In this document: piece after piece, positions 25,100 through 37,920 of the stretch | Position numbering within the stretch: the first letter of the stretch is position 1 | Layout: each line of letters opens with the position of its first letter | From: Hyperoplus lanceolatus | Lineage: Eukaryota > Chordata > Actinopteri > Uranoscopiformes > Ammodytidae | Reading direction: 5' to 3' | Assembly (NCBI GenBank): GCA_026929865.2 | Contig: CM049406.2 | Location: forward strand, 26,002,001-26,066,000 | DNA length: 64,000 bases | Notes under the pieces: generated by a model | Databases searched by the model: none | What the model was told of the DNA's origin: nothing | What the model saw: only the letters and a program-made list of their open reading frames with translations | Position numbers and translations under genes: made by a program

Positions 25100-25402
25100 G
25101 AGGGAGAGTTATCATAAAGTTTGTCACACAGCGTTCTACTTTTCCATTGCAGGAAGGGAGTGGGATCAGAGACACAGTGGAGGGCTGGAAAGAAAAGTGT
25201 TTTAATGTTTGAAGTCTATGATGATTCATGTGTAGTCACCCAACCAAACTAAGTAAATCAGAGGTTGTGACTCCAGGCATTTATAATGATTTGGTTCAAG
25301 TAATGTTTATGTTACGCCATAAAGCCAACGATAATAAAATATCAACCACATTCTCTGAAAAGGAGGGGGGGGATAATATAATAGCTGTTCCCCAGAAAGT
25401 GC

Positions 25403-25521
<119 letters not shown>

Positions 25522-25628
25522 AAGCTAAAACATAGTGTGCATGCCAGCTAAAAAGTAGTGTGTCTGTGATTTGAAAGTGGTAGCCTATATGTAATAAATA
25601 ATATAAACTCTACCTGTAACTGTTTTAA

Positions 25629-25898
25629 TTAGGCTATATTGTACTTTCACCCATTTAATTTCATTTTAATTGCTGCCACTCTTCACCACTATGTAAATGT
25701 TTCAATTGTTTTTTTGCTTTTTGTTTTTTTCTTCTCTTCACCTGTTGTTGTGTATTTGATGTATTTGCATTGAATATTGTGTATGCATTGTTGTTTTTCC
25801 TTGGAATTTGTTTGAACTCGACACCATTGAAAATGAGGGTCACCCCTCAATTGGTCTCTCGAGGATAAATAAAAGTTAAATAAATAAATAAATAAAAA
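25629..25898 (+). mobile_element. LINE 3' end, copy B
   Basis: Same family and orientation as 24000-24236, with a tail of (AAAT)n after GAGGATAAATAAAAG. A T-rich expansion (about 25708-25740) separates it from copy A. 5' truncated. Confidence 0.7.
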
Positions 25899-26862
25899 AT
25901 GTGCATGCTTTTTATGTGTATGTGCAAGACAATTTGCTGTGTGTGTGTTCATGCATTCCTAGAATAGGGCCTAAACAGCACCGTCCTTATATACAGTACA
26001 GTATGTATCTGCATAGTGTATATCTAAAAAGATGGATACATTGTGCTACAGGTGTTGTAACCAAAAACCACACTTCGAAGTAGATGTGGAGGGTTCATCG
26101 TTGAACCCCCTCGATTGGAAATCCCCTTTCTGTTTCAAACTGAGAAAACCTTTTTGCAAGATATTGAACTTCCTCTGCATAGTTTCAGTTCTCCTCTGTT
26201 AGTCACCGTACATAAAAAAAAAAACCCTCATGAGTACACACTGATTCTGACCTCTCATCCAATAAAAGTCCACACACAAATGTAAACCATCTGAAACATT
26301 ATAATCACAGGAAAATATTCATAAATGTAGGAGCTGGCCAGAGCATGTACTTGTCATTGTGTATGGTGGATTTCAGTAAAGAAAGCACCTTTTCAGTTAA
26401 AGAACAATAGCGTGAAGTCTCTTTAAATGTCTTTGTCATAGAGTCCAGGTATTCTAAAGTGCCAGCTACTCACGAGAGCAGACATACAGGGTGTGGATGA
26501 CTATAGCACTGGTATCTTTCACGGCTTGGCAGAAGTTCCCATGAAGTCATTGCTGATCACTGGAGATGATGAAAACAGTGATGCATAGCTAAACCTGTCT
26601 TTCTGTCGGTCAGGGAGTAATAGTTACATCACCGCAGCAACAACGTGACACACTAAGTTACAGTTTATTTGTCTGAGTCAACACCATTGTTATGGAGCGT
26701 ATCAATGTTACCAGGGCTAAATGGGATACTATGGGGGGGGGACCGAAGTCATTAGAATGTATCCTGTTGGTACGTCAAATACATGTAGGAAAGAAATCAC
26801 AGCTATTCATCCAAATAGCTCTCCATATATATTGCTTACATGTACTGTGTTAGTATTAACCG

Positions 26863-28700
26863 TTGAAGGAATTGAAAAAACCACTTACGCACATCTGTAA
26901 CTTATCATTTCAAACTGGTAAATTCCCCAAAAAAATTAAAATTGCAAAAGTCTTACCGCTGTACAAAACTGGAGACAAACACCACTTCACAAACTACAGA
27001 CCTGTTTCACTGCTTCCTCAATTTTCAAAAATTTTAGAAAAACTCTTTGCTATCAGATTTAACAATTTCATCAATAAACACAATTTACTAACTGACAGCC
27101 AATACGGCTTTAGACCCAACCGATCCACTTCATTAGCAGTCATTGAGCTAATTATATATTAGCTCAATGAATTAGATATCAAATTCCCTGGACCAAAAGA
27201 ATTATGCAGCCGGTGTTTTTATTGATCTCAAAAAAGCATTTGATACCATAAATCAGGACAGAATAATCAATTATTTAGAACGGTATGGTATCAGGGGGGT
27301 TGTATTAAACTGGCTGAGGAGCTATTTACAGAACAGGCAACAGTTTGTGAAGATGGGTGTACATAAAACTGTTCACACAATCTATCATAGATTATTTTAT
27401 TTATTTATTTATTTATTTTATTTTATTTATTTTTTATTTTTTTTTATTTATTTATTTTTAACATTATTTGAATAATTGTTTTTACTCACTTGTTCTGTCG
27501 GTTGCATGTTTTTTTTTTTTTTTTTTTCCATTTATATTGTCTGTTTTTATTTATGAGTACATGCGTATGTTTGTTTTATGTGATTGGTGTCGACCAATCA
27601 AGGGACAAAGGATGCAAATTAGCACTTGCTACAATCCTGTATATTTACATGTAAATGTCTATTAATATGCAATGTCCCTTTTAAATAAATAAACTTATAT
27701 GTCATCTTGTTTGGACATTGCCTGTGGGGTCCCCCAGGGGTCAGTATTAGGGCCAATTCTTTTTATTCTCTACATTAATGATATATGCAAAACATCAAAG
27801 ATTTTACAATTCGTGTTATTTGCAGATGACACTAATATTGTTGTTTGGAAATTGTAATTTAAATAATGACGTAAATGTTATGATTGACGGTGTTAATATT
27901 GAAAGAGTGTATGTAAATAAATTCCTCGGTGTGACAATAGACCATAAGCTCAGCTGGAAACCTCACATAAAACATGTTAAATCTAAGCTGTCACGAAGCA
28001 TCTTAGTCCTGTGTAAAGCAAAGCATTTATTGGATCAAAAATCATTGACTTTAAAATGTCATTGCATCTCAATTGGGGGTGTGAAACTGTGGAATGGGAT
28101 GAGCATGGAGCTAAAGCAATGTCCAAACATGATCCAGTTTAAAAAAAGGTTCAAAGCAATGATTTTCAAAAGGTACAGGGATGAGGGTGTGAAGTAAGAA
28201 GGAAATTATAATTATATGGATATATATACTGATTGTATAGATATGTATGTAGATATGGATATATTGATTGTTTATAATTATAAATATAGATATATGCATT
28301 GTATAAATATATAAAATATGAAAAGAATTATAAGTATATTAAGTTGTATGTATGTATGTATGTATAGTTCATAAATGGCAAATATAGTATCGCCAATTGT
28401 ACAGAAGAATATATGGATTAAGAGAAGCGAATATAATAAATATTTTTATTTTTTTAATTTAATAAATATTTTTTTTATTTTTTATTTTTTTACTATGGAA
28501 AAGGGGTAGGATTAGATAAGTGTATACTTCTTCCTGCTCCTTTTCAGGCATATCTCAGAAATACAGATAATTTGTTTTCTTTTATTTATTTATTTATTTA
28601 TTTTTTGTGAAAACATAATTTTTGTTTATTGTATTTCCATGCTTTTCATTTTGTTTTGTATCACTGATATGTCTGAAATAAATTGAATCAAATCAAATAA
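26863..28700 (+). pseudogene. Degenerate L2/CR1-like LINE reverse transcriptase
   Basis: This is a broken non-LTR retrotransposon. RT pieces appear in order: NYRPVSLLPQFSKILEK and SQYGFRPNRSTSLAVIEL (26863-27160), AGVFIDLKKAFDTI (motif A, about 27210), [14 protein letters not shown] (motif B, about 27720) and FADDT (motif C, about 27820). The C-terminal part is KFLGVTIDHKLSWKPHIKH and a last ORF to 28197. Stops, frameshifts and a deletion after FADDT inactivate it. It is 5' truncated, with no endonuclease domain, and its 3' end has ATCAAATCAAAT short-unit repeats as in L2. An AT-rich insertion (about 27390-27693) splits the RT domain. Confidence 0.85.
27390..27693 (+). mobile_element. AT-rich insertion inside the LINE reverse transcriptase
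   Basis: RT coding sequence stops near 27390 and resumes at about 27695 with [13 protein letters not shown]. Between them are a T-rich run and a 3' UTR-like segment ending TTTTAAATAAATAAAC. This suggests a second poly(A)-tailed retroelement tail inserted into the LINE. Confidence 0.5.
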
Positions 28701-28925
28701 AAACCATACAACCGTCCAGTACATTTAATTGAATAAGTAAAATACCTCATGTTGGCGCTGGATAAAAAGTCAGGAGTCCCCCAAATTCACTGGGACTTCA
28801 TCCTATGGGGACCATCAACACCTGTTCAATATTGCACCACAAACCAACCAACACTTTTTGCTATTGCCATTGCGACTGACAATGCCATTCATGGAATTAC
28901 TTCTAATGTGGCTAGAAACCCCTAT

Positions 28926-29442
28926 TGTAACGGCTGGATCAGGAGGACACAGGCGCAGAGACAGTAACAGTTTTAAGAAGATTTATTTGGGAAGTAACCA
29001 GCAGGGGGTTAGGACCGTGATCCGGGGGGGGAGCTGAGCTGGCTGTCATGGGGCTTCAGGGAGAGAGCAACGGGGCAAGTCCAGGGAGCGGAGTGCGAGC
29101 AGGCAGGCAGAGGGGTCCGGGAGGAAGTGCTGGCGGGCGAGGGCTGGAGCTGGTGGCTGGAGTCAGGCCTGGAGAGCTGTGGCAGAAAAGACAGGAGTTA
29201 GCCAGGAAAAAATGCAAAAAGTGGAGCTGCAAACAGGTTAGCTTAGAGAGAGGACTGTGTGGAAACAGAATCTACAATCTGGCAGTGTCTGGCAGGTAGG
29301 GCCGGGTATATGAAGAGCAGTTGATTGATGATTGATGGCAGCTGTGAATGCTGGTGATTGACTCCAGCACACCTGACGCACATAGACAAGGGTAAAAGGG
29401 AAAAACAACACAAGGGCTAGAGGCCCAAGCAGGATCATAACA
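28926..29442 (-). mobile_element. Solo LTR, 517 bp
   Basis: On the minus strand it runs TGTTATGATCCTGC...CAGCCGTTACA, has AATAAA (CCCAAATAAATCTTC) before the 3' end, and is flanked by an exact CCTAT duplication (28921-28925, 29443-29447). It is a different family from the LTR at 20647, but the 3' architecture is similar. No internal genes are present. Confidence 0.85.
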
Positions 29443-30404
29443 CCTATAATATACAAATATGTTCAAAATAGCAGTATAATGGACTGTCTTTGTACATACT
29501 GTAAGTGCTAAGGCATGTTTTTAAAGTGCTGGTTGGAGCAGTCTGCCAAAACCAGATTTTTTTTTTTGCGGGGGGGGGGGCAAACAGTCTGAGTCAGGGT
29601 TGGGGAGAATACCTAAGATAAGATACAGTAAATGGGGACAATAAGGAAAATGCAAGAGAAAACACACAGTGGGCGATATAGCAACAACAAGGACACCACT
29701 GAAAGTAATCAAAACAAAGCAGAGACATAACCTTATTGAATACATACAGAATCTAATATAAAGGATTTTGCTTATAATGCATGAAAAACAGATTTGGTAC
29801 ACATAATTCTAATAGCATGTGGAAGGGAGGTTGACAGAAGGTCTGGCATTATGATTGAATGGGCAGAATATACAAGGGGTTGGGAAGCTCACCTGGGCCT
29901 TTCTGCATGCACTGTCACACCTTAAAGAGAGCAGCTGAGGCCATCCTTTGTTTGGTGCTTGATTTCATTCTGCATGATTCTGCATGATTGAGGAGGGATC
30001 AGACTATAGCATGGAGTAATTGCTTAGGCACATCCGCCAATTTAAAATACTCAATTTAAAGGTATTTTTTAATGCGTCTCCAAATGCCTCTTAATCTTTA
30101 AATAGACACCTTTAAATGCACCGGATACTTTTACAGTTGTTCTGACTTACTCCGGCGTGTGTCTGTTCAGTCTTATAGAAACACACCTTTATATGCTGTT
30201 TTTATAGCTTTAATACTTATTGCTCTGTTTGCCATTAAGTGGCTGTTGGAATTGCACTGGCCTGGAGAAACTCTATTCCATTCTTAACTGCACAGGCTTG
30301 CTGTGTGGCTAGAATGACTTTAAAGTTCTTGAAATTAATTGAAGAAACAAGATTTTAGTCACCTGCGTTTCTCAGGGCATTTTGTTCCAAATTTTTAAAC
30401 AAAC

Positions 30405-30900
30405 ATTTCCGTAACACTTTACGATAAAGGACAAGGTACATTAATTAACTGTTAGTTAATGCTTGGTTAATGCTATTAACGGTTAGTTAACTTAAGCCCC
30501 TAACTCACTGGGCTGCGACTGTTGGCTGCAAATTGCGAAACTGCCTTCGCGAGGGAGGTTTCCAAACCATCTCTATAAACGGAAGAGGGGGGTTCTAAAT
30601 CCCCCCCCCCCCCTCCACGCCCCCCGAACATCAGGCGACATGTCTGCGAACTCCCGGCGAATTTTGGTCCAAATTACGGCGGAAGCTCGTGCAACATTTG
30701 CAAACGTGTCATAAGTACCAACTCTGTGTGATTGCAAGTGACAATTGTAGCCAATTTGCATATTGTCTCGCAATTTCGTGTCTCCAACATTTCCCTAACT
30801 AGTCTCAGCCCAGATAGGGCCTTTAATGCTCATTAGGCATTACTATGTTTAGTTATTAACGGTAAGTTGATGCTCGGTATAGCATTCACTATGCAAAGGT
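30405..30900. repeat. Fragment of a GTAACACTTTA-type element with an embedded repeat
   Basis: It starts CCGTAACACTTTACGATAAA, like the foldback ends at 7063, then has TTAGTTAATGC repeats. A second segment (about 30500-30800) interrupts them, and the GTTATTAACGGTAAG repeats resume near 30860. No right terminus is identified. Confidence 0.4.
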
Positions 30901-31685
30901 TTTTTATGTATTGTGTATGGCATGTTGGCTCTGAGGAGCTTAACTGGAACTTAATGTAATTCGTTACACCTATTACTTTTCCCTGCTTTGGGAAGTCCAG
31001 ATGTATGCGATAAAAAAGGCTACATTTTGAACCTAATGAAAAAGTAATAGGGTAACCATGAGGAATTGATTAAGACATTTGCTACAGTACTAGGCCTACT
31101 TGTAAAAAAACTCTTGTGTTTTTTACACAAGAAATGTATAGCCTTTAGCCATGCATCACATTTTCTTTTGTCACGAATAACGACTAGCCTCATTTAGCAG
31201 CCTCATTTATTGTTGATCCGGCTGGGCCTGACATGGCTGTGATAAATAACACAGACAGTGTTTTGCGGCAGTGGGCGTGAGAGGGAAACATAAGAGGTGA
31301 CTGGGGTTGACTGAGTTTCTGAGCTTAACAGATGGGCCTGGGTGCTGGCTCGCACTCTGTTATACGTGGGAAACCACACAGTGGGCCAAAGGAAACTTCC
31401 TGACTTTGGGGGAGACACACTAGGTTCGGAGAGAGAAAAAAGGGACCCTTTGTGTTAAGGCTATATACGTTTTTCACTGAGAGAAACATGTGAACGATAC
31501 AATATAAAGGAATCGATGGCTGTAAGAAAAAAGATATCGGAGAACCAATCTTTCTGCAAACATAAAATACAGTAGGGCTGCCCCCTGTGTCGAGGAGTGC
31601 CAGTGAAAATAGTTGTGGTATGTGCTGTATTGACACACCTCTGTTAAATGATAACCAAGTTCCGCTGACCCCTTTCTGTTACAGG

Positions 31686-31732
31686 GCGCACACACACACA
31701 CACACACGCACACACACACACACACACACACA
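31686..31732. repeat. (CA)n microsatellite
   Basis: CA tract with one CG interruption. Confidence 0.95.
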
Positions 31733-32481
31733 AACTCACTGAATACTGAATGATCAGTTTAACACGAAAGTAGCCAAATAAAGAAGAATACAGTGAATGA
31801 AAACGTCTCAAACTAAAAGTTCATCTTGTTCCCAAATTATGAATGTATTATGATTATGATATTGGACAGTGTCGGTATCGACTGATATCCAAAACCCAGA
31901 TATCAGGGTCGGATCATACTGAAAAATAGTGGATCGGTGCATCTCTACAGATGAGCTCTTACTATTCATTCAACAATGGATTTGCAGTCCATCCTATCAT
32001 ATGTGCAGCTGTAACATTTTCAAGTATCTGCTGGTTTCATAGCCTTTTACATTAAAAGGCAGAAACAGCCTGAATAATAGTGTTAAAATCTGCTCTAAGA
32101 TGAAACAAAGAGACATGAGTTCCTTCTGCAACCAGCAAATACTAAGGAAAGCAGAATGTATTTTGGCCTCCCCAGGTCATGTCCTTGGTAAGACAAATCG
32201 TTAGGTCAAATCATTCATTCCCTCTGCGCTCAAATTTTAAATTCCCCATAGGTTTTTTATTCTATTTATATTTTTATTGACATGCCTGGTTGTCTTGGCA
32301 TGTTTTTGTGCATTTCACTTGTATAGTATAAACCCTATTTATAATGTATTTATTTAAAGATTTCTCACATCTCAGCTCCTTGGTATATCTGTTTGTTTGT
32401 CTTTCTTGTGTGACATGTGTTCTGTGTACAAGACAACCTGCTGCTCATAACTGATAGCCCCTAGTAGGATGTATAACATTG

Positions 32482-32637
32482 TTTGAATTGAATTGAATTG
32501 AATTGAATTGTATTGAATTGAATTGAATTGAATTGAATTGAATTGAATTGAATTGAATTGAATTGAATTGAATTGAATTGAATTGAATTGAATTGAATTG
32601 AATTGAATTGAATTGAATTGAATTGAATTGAATTGAA
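32482..32637. repeat. (TTGAA)n pentanucleotide array, about 31 units
   Basis: Almost perfect tandem TTGAA with a single GTATTG interruption near 32511. The minus-strand ORF (repeating FNSIQ) is a by-product of the 5-bp unit. No function is implied. Confidence 0.97.
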
Positions 32638-33029
32638 TCGCAACAGCAATCGCCTCAACCTTTCCAACCTGAGGGGTAGATGCCTCCAACTTCAATCATG
32701 TAGCCAGGATACCAGACCTCAGACTTTGGCAATTATGACATTTTCTTTACATTGATAACAAGACTAGTATCCTGCATGCGTTGTCAGAAATGTCAGAAAG
32801 ATGTTGCATATGTTCATCCCAGGTATGGCTGAAGATAACCACGTCATCATAGTCTACTGCGACTCTCAAAACCTTGTCCGTCAGTCTTTGAAAGGTCACA
32901 GGTGCTCCGTGCAAACACAAATGGCATAATTTTAATCCTGAACAGGCCACTTGGAACTTTGAATGTTGTTAAGTATTTAGATCAATCGGTTAAGGGCACT
33001 CAATGCCCTTTTGACAAAAAGTGATGTTG

Positions 33030-33068
33030 ACAGCAAGTGTTCTCCAGCATCGCTGACTCCACCTTTAG
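33030..33068. mobile_element. MITE end fragment (GGTGGAGTCAG family)
   Basis: Only the right terminus is present: GTTCTCCAGCATCGCTGACT followed by CCACCTTTAG. Confidence 0.6.
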
Positions 33069-33267
33069 TTCACAGTTTAGAGTGGTTCCAATCTTCTCGT
33101 CTAACTCTATAAGCTGTAACCGTTCATTTACTGTAACACCGGATTTGCAGTCCATCATATGCGTACAGATTGACACATCAGAGGTCAACGCATTGGCTAT
33201 ACTGTTTCCGTTTACTGCTCCATGAACCTCTCACCCTTCTTGCCCAATAAAGTGATAACATCTAGAC

Positions 33268-34820
33268 CAGGGGTGTCAAACTCATTTTGGTTCGAGGGCC
33301 ACATACAGCCTCTCTGATCTCAAGTGGACTGGACCAGTAAAATAATGGCAAAATAACGTACATATGTCAACTCCAAATGTCTAGCTTTGTTTTTCAGTAA
33401 TATGCTTTATCACTCAGCCTACATATGTAACCTACATTATCACGGATCACAAGGGATCTCTGTACCCCCCAGGAAATATCTTAGTAAAGGTTGCTGCTGG
33501 CCATGGGAATAGGAGGTGCGGCGAGCAAAAATATTGGGGGTATTTTGCTCAAAGATTAGCCTGGCATTCCCAGACCTGCCACTAGGCGCTGGCAAATTAA
33601 ATGTGCTGCGCGTGTTGGTCTGGACACGCTCCGTTGAAGCTTTATCAAGAAAGCCAGAGATCTGGCGGGTGGTTTCAATTGGTTCTATCTAATATGGGCG
33701 CACCAGAGCCCTTTATATGGTACTCTGGGGCGGACGTAACCGGGTGACGACAGTGACGTGCATGCGACGTCGAAGCCGTGATAGTAAACATCAAAGATGG
33801 CTGCGGATATGTTGCGTGAATTTGAGACTGCTTTGGCCTCGACCCTTAACGATTTGGAAGACGGCACTCAAATCTTTCATTAGCAAGTAAGTGGAATGTT
33901 CTATTTTGTCGACCGACAACGGCAAACGTTTAATTTAACAGTTTAACAGCTGTTCGCTAAACGAAAGGGGCTTACATCGCTCTGATTGGTTGTAGTGCTA
34001 TCCAACTGCGTGCAGTGGCATTTGAAATGCACGAGTAGGAGCCGCCCCTTGAGTTGGAAATTACTATTGATCGTGGCCAGACCCTCTATCGTTCAAGATA
34101 TCTGGGTCTGGATTTCCAGGCTACTCAAAGATGCCAATATGCACTAATGAAATAAACAACTGTTTATTTGAATACACAAATACAACAGGCACTGACCTTA
34201 CAGTTGTCCAATTTTGTTTACTATATGTACAGGGAAACTTTTTGTGCAAACATGCAGACAGTACAAAATAAAATTAAATAAAAGTGCAACTTCTACTGTT
34301 TTGATTTATTTTTAAATACAGAGGTTATTGGTTGTTTTGAAATTTGTTTTCCCAATTTAAAACATAAAAATAAAGCAGCATGGAAAATTAGGAAATAAAT
34401 CTTGTAGGCCTACACTAGCATGCTCCTGCTCGTTTCGCGCGTGCAGAGCCGCGGACACATCGCGCTTGCTAGTACATTAATTGTTCAGCACTAAAAATAA
34501 AAATTGTTTTATTTATTTTTTATTTTTTTGGTTTTTACTTTGCCATAAAGCACTGGAGAAAATATTAATAGCGGTGAAGCAAGATTGCCATTTACCATTT
34601 CCCACGTTGCTAAAATGTGCTTTTTTTATTTTGGCTGCCCCCTAGCGGCTGGAGTGAGCATTTTGGTTATTTCTTTAAAAATTAATATCTCCTCACAGGA
34701 GTGGGCTAGAGACTTACTTTTTTTTTAAATGCTCATAAATGTGTGCTCTACAAGTCGCGGGTCGGAATAAATCATCTCGTGGGCCGCATTCGGCCCGCGG
34801 GCCGTATGTTTGACACAACT
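33268..34820. mobile_element. hAT/Charlie-like element interrupted by another transposon
   Basis: The left end CAGGGGTGTCAAACTCATTT then GGTTCGAGGGCCACATA, and the right end GGCCGCATTCGGCCCGCGGG then CCGTATGTTTGACACA, form the recognised GTGTCAAAC-type terminal pair. No transposase ORF survives. The right tip is decayed and no exact 8-bp duplication is found. A separate 567-bp element sits inside at 33557-34123. Confidence 0.7.
33557..34123 (+). mobile_element. TAGCCTGG-type element with 9-bp TSD, 567 bp
   Basis: Its ends are TAGCCTGG and CCAGGCTA, with CCAGACC/GGTCTGG just inside. CTCAAAGAT flanks it exactly on both sides (33548-33556, 34124-34132). Near the middle (33796) an ATG opens MAADMLREFETALASTLNDL, then stops after 28 codons next to a donor-like CAAGTAAGT. 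This looks like the first coding exon of a larger element whose interior is lost. A related element with its own 9-bp duplication is at 36667. Confidence 0.8.
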
Positions 34821-34963
34821 CCCAAAGCAAAGGCCCAACAGACAACTTTTATGGGTTATGAATTAAAACACACTTATTGCTAAAGAGATTATCCCTGTTA
34901 ACACTCTGATCATTGTGATTCAAGATCTGTGGGTGATTTACAATGGTGATGAAATGTGTCTGC

Positions 34964-34968
<5 letters not shown>

Positions 34969-35047
<79 letters not shown>

Positions 35048-35083
35048 CGTGCGTGCGTGTGTGTGTGTGTCTGTGTGTGTGAC
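34969..35083. repeat. (TG)n microsatellite
   Basis: About 115 bp of TG with a GTGC variant block near 35043-35060. Confidence 0.95.
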
Positions 35084-36139
35084 TCCTGCATTCTTAATCG
35101 ATTGCAGTGTTCAATGGCCACAGTTTGCCATGGGGGGAGAAGGGGGGCTGATTCACGCGCTGCAGTTGCTCAGGGATGAGCCCAAACAAAACCAAGACAC
35201 AGGAGCACACTGCTGTAAAAGAACAAGTGACCTATCTGTTTCCCTGCCTCTCTGCTCTGTATACCTCCTGTCCTCGCTATTAAAAAAAGAGAGTCTTGTG
35301 TGTTTCTCCTAAAAAGCAGAGCTGTTTTTGAAATGCATTACAATGTTTACTAAGAGCAGAAGCAGAATTGTTCATTTATTATACCATTTTCACGTTCATT
35401 TCATGTCCCACTGTGTATTCTATTCCAATTTGTATGCTCCCCTTCAGATAAATTGTATGCTATGGACAAAGCATTTTTAATTATGTTTCTAATATTGTTT
35501 TTGCAGCTCCATTTGAGCAATCCATGTTCACATGTCCCACAGTACCAAGAGTGTGCAGCCACACTTGCAGCTCTCTGAGGGGAATGTCATTAGTTTTAAG
35601 TATTCAGTCGTAAAAAGTAAATTACTATTTGAAATGTCGATTCAATGATGGCGAGAGATAAATCATCCTTAGGGAAGGGGGGCATGAATACCAAATTCAC
35701 TGGTAATCCATCTAAAAGTTTTGGAGATATTTCAGGTCAGAACAAAGTGGTGGAACATCTTGTAACCAGTGTGGATCTGATACATCACTTTTACCATCTT
35801 CCATCTCCATCATTACCTCTTGAGTGGACATTCAAAAAGCCCTACTAACCTCCTACTCATACTAATGTTGACGTCAATTTGAGTATGTTGTGGCTGTGTA
35901 TGTGAGTTTAGGTGAGAAATGCCCGGATGAGTACTTACTTCCGGGAAGATTTTGTGTATGGATCGATAGGTTACTTTTCCTATTCAACCGCCCCACAATG
36001 CATTGTGTCTTTTTCAAACGACACAGAAGTTTTTTCTTTCAAGTCCTTGATTGCTTCTGCATACTTCAGTGTAAACGTTCCGACAAACCTCGCATACACA
36101 ATCGTTCATTAAGTAGAGAGTATGTAGTACATGTTGAGT

Positions 36140-36180
36140 ATGTAGGAGGGAGGACTTTAGTAGGCCGTTTCGAACACAGC
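36140..36180. mobile_element. MITE terminus (GTTTCGAACACAGCC)
   Basis: GGCCGTTTCGAACACAGCC is a transposon-like right end related to the GTTCCAAATCACATACT group. The left end, perhaps near 35890, is unclear. Confidence 0.4.
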
Positions 36181-36666
36181 CATTGTGTGTTTACTCACAC
36201 TTTGTACATTCACCAAATAATATAAAATTCCACTTTCTTCTGACCTCACTGTTTACCTGTGGAAAGCATTATGTCATCTTGTATTTCCTTTCTCATCAGA
36301 AATGTCTGCATTCCAACTTCTTACGTTACAGGTCTCAAACATACTGTTGATTGCATCCGGGGGCATGTCACTTTTCAATTTGTATTGTTTGTTTGTATTT
36401 CTTAAAAATGATTTTCAAATGCTTTGGTATGGGGTAAAAAACTGTAACATAAACTGTAAATAACACAAAGTATGTGCCAACAACCTCCAAGCATGAAGGG
36501 GGAATACAGCCTGCATTCTATTATATGACAGTACAGGAAATAAATGACAGAAGGGAAATGAAAGAGTGCTGGGATTGATTCAGTCCAAACTGCTCTTGTG
36601 CTTGTTGGAACATCCGGTATTTGTCAACTATGAAATGAACATTTTTTTCACTCTGAGGGTATACTA

Positions 36667-37040
36667 TAGCCTGGCTCCGCCCGCCCGCCTACTTCCAGCC
36701 AAATTTTATTTTCCCTTCAGTAGTCAGTCTGGGTGTACAGCCCATTTCCCAGTTTTGCCGGAGATTCGACAGCCGGTCCAATCAGCGAACAGAGCGAGTG
36801 GCTGAGAACGATGACTTCGAAGTCGCGCTCCACTTTCAGTTGCCAGAAGCCGGCTCATGACACACGTGACGACCAAACGTTATGCGATTGGTTGGTTAAT
36901 CCAGAGTGGCACTGGGCAGATCCAATAGTTTTAAACTTTAACAGACACCCGCCTCCATGAGTGAACGTTTGCCAATTACAGCACTGCCAGACCTTCTGTA
37001 CAAATGAAATGAAGTACGATGGTCTGGTAGCACCAGGCTA
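36667..37040. mobile_element. TAGCCTGG-type element with 9-bp TSD, 374 bp
   Basis: It has the same ends as 33557-34123 (TAGCCTGG...CCAGGCTA, with GGTCTGG near the right end) and an exact 9-bp duplication, GGTATACTA (36658-36666, 37041-37049). The interior is shorter and lacks the ATG segment. Shared internal motifs include GATTGGTTG and CGAAGTCG/CGTCGAAG. Confidence 0.8.
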
Positions 37041-37718
37041 GGTATACTAGCACAGCAGAATCAAATTCTATAACCTCTCTCCGTTTTACTATAACTTATA
37101 ACCAATTAAAGAATGGCCTTATATGTTTCTACTGAATAAACAGCTGGCACCCACCAAGGTCCTTCTGTTTTGGACTTGTTTGAGGTCTTTCACACTTCAA
37201 ACGCTCAGATGCAGCCACCATTCACTGGTGTTACAGTGGGGTTGCATGTCTTTTTTTCGACTGATTCACATAGGCTACCTTGGGCTCCAGTCCTCACCTC
37301 ATTAGGAACCACCCACAGTGAGGTTTTGGGTGGTCAATCAATCCTTCTATACTAGCAGAGGGACCATGCTGCCCTCTGGTGGCTACAACCAAATCTATCC
37401 ATCTATATAGCTCTCTCATAGGGCATAATTAGCCTATGCAAGTAGTTCACGTCAGGTCACACTTCATTCAAAATAAATTCAATATTTAGATAAAATAAAC
37501 ATTTGGTCACGAAAACATAACCTAAAATGGAGAAGGCATGGGAAAAATAAGTGTAAATGTATACTCTTTGATTTCTTCGAATTATATGTTTAATAAATCC
37601 CCCTCCCCGTTCTTTAAAAAAAGATATTGTTTGAAATATATTGTATTGTTTTATGACAAGTTAGTTGTTGTTATTTTAATTTTATTCATAAAGTATGCTG
37701 CTTTTAATAATTAGTTAA

Positions 37719-37916
37719 AGGGGCACTGTGTAACATTTTAAGTAATGTTCCAACCATGTTGGTTGGAATGTCATCAGGTGCATTGTTTAGAATTTAGAAT
37801 TGTTCTTGTCCTTGAAGGCCACTGTAGCTTCTCTTATTATTCTAAAGGGTTGGGGTTACCCAGGGAGTGTTGCATTCTAGAACTTTCTTGATGATGTCAT
37901 ATTACACAGTGCCCCT
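37719..37916. mobile_element. TTAA-type MITE A, 198 bp
   Basis: Ends AGGGGCACTGTGTAA...TTACACAGTGCCCCT, with TTAA on both sides (37715-37718, 37917-37920). Its interior is the inverted counterpart of the left half of the neighbouring element B. Confidence 0.85.
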
Positions 37917-37920
37917 TTAA

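Noticed and set aside
32372-32695. Protein with repeating FNSIQ units
   Set aside because: It is a translation of the TTGAA array. There is no flanking coding signal.
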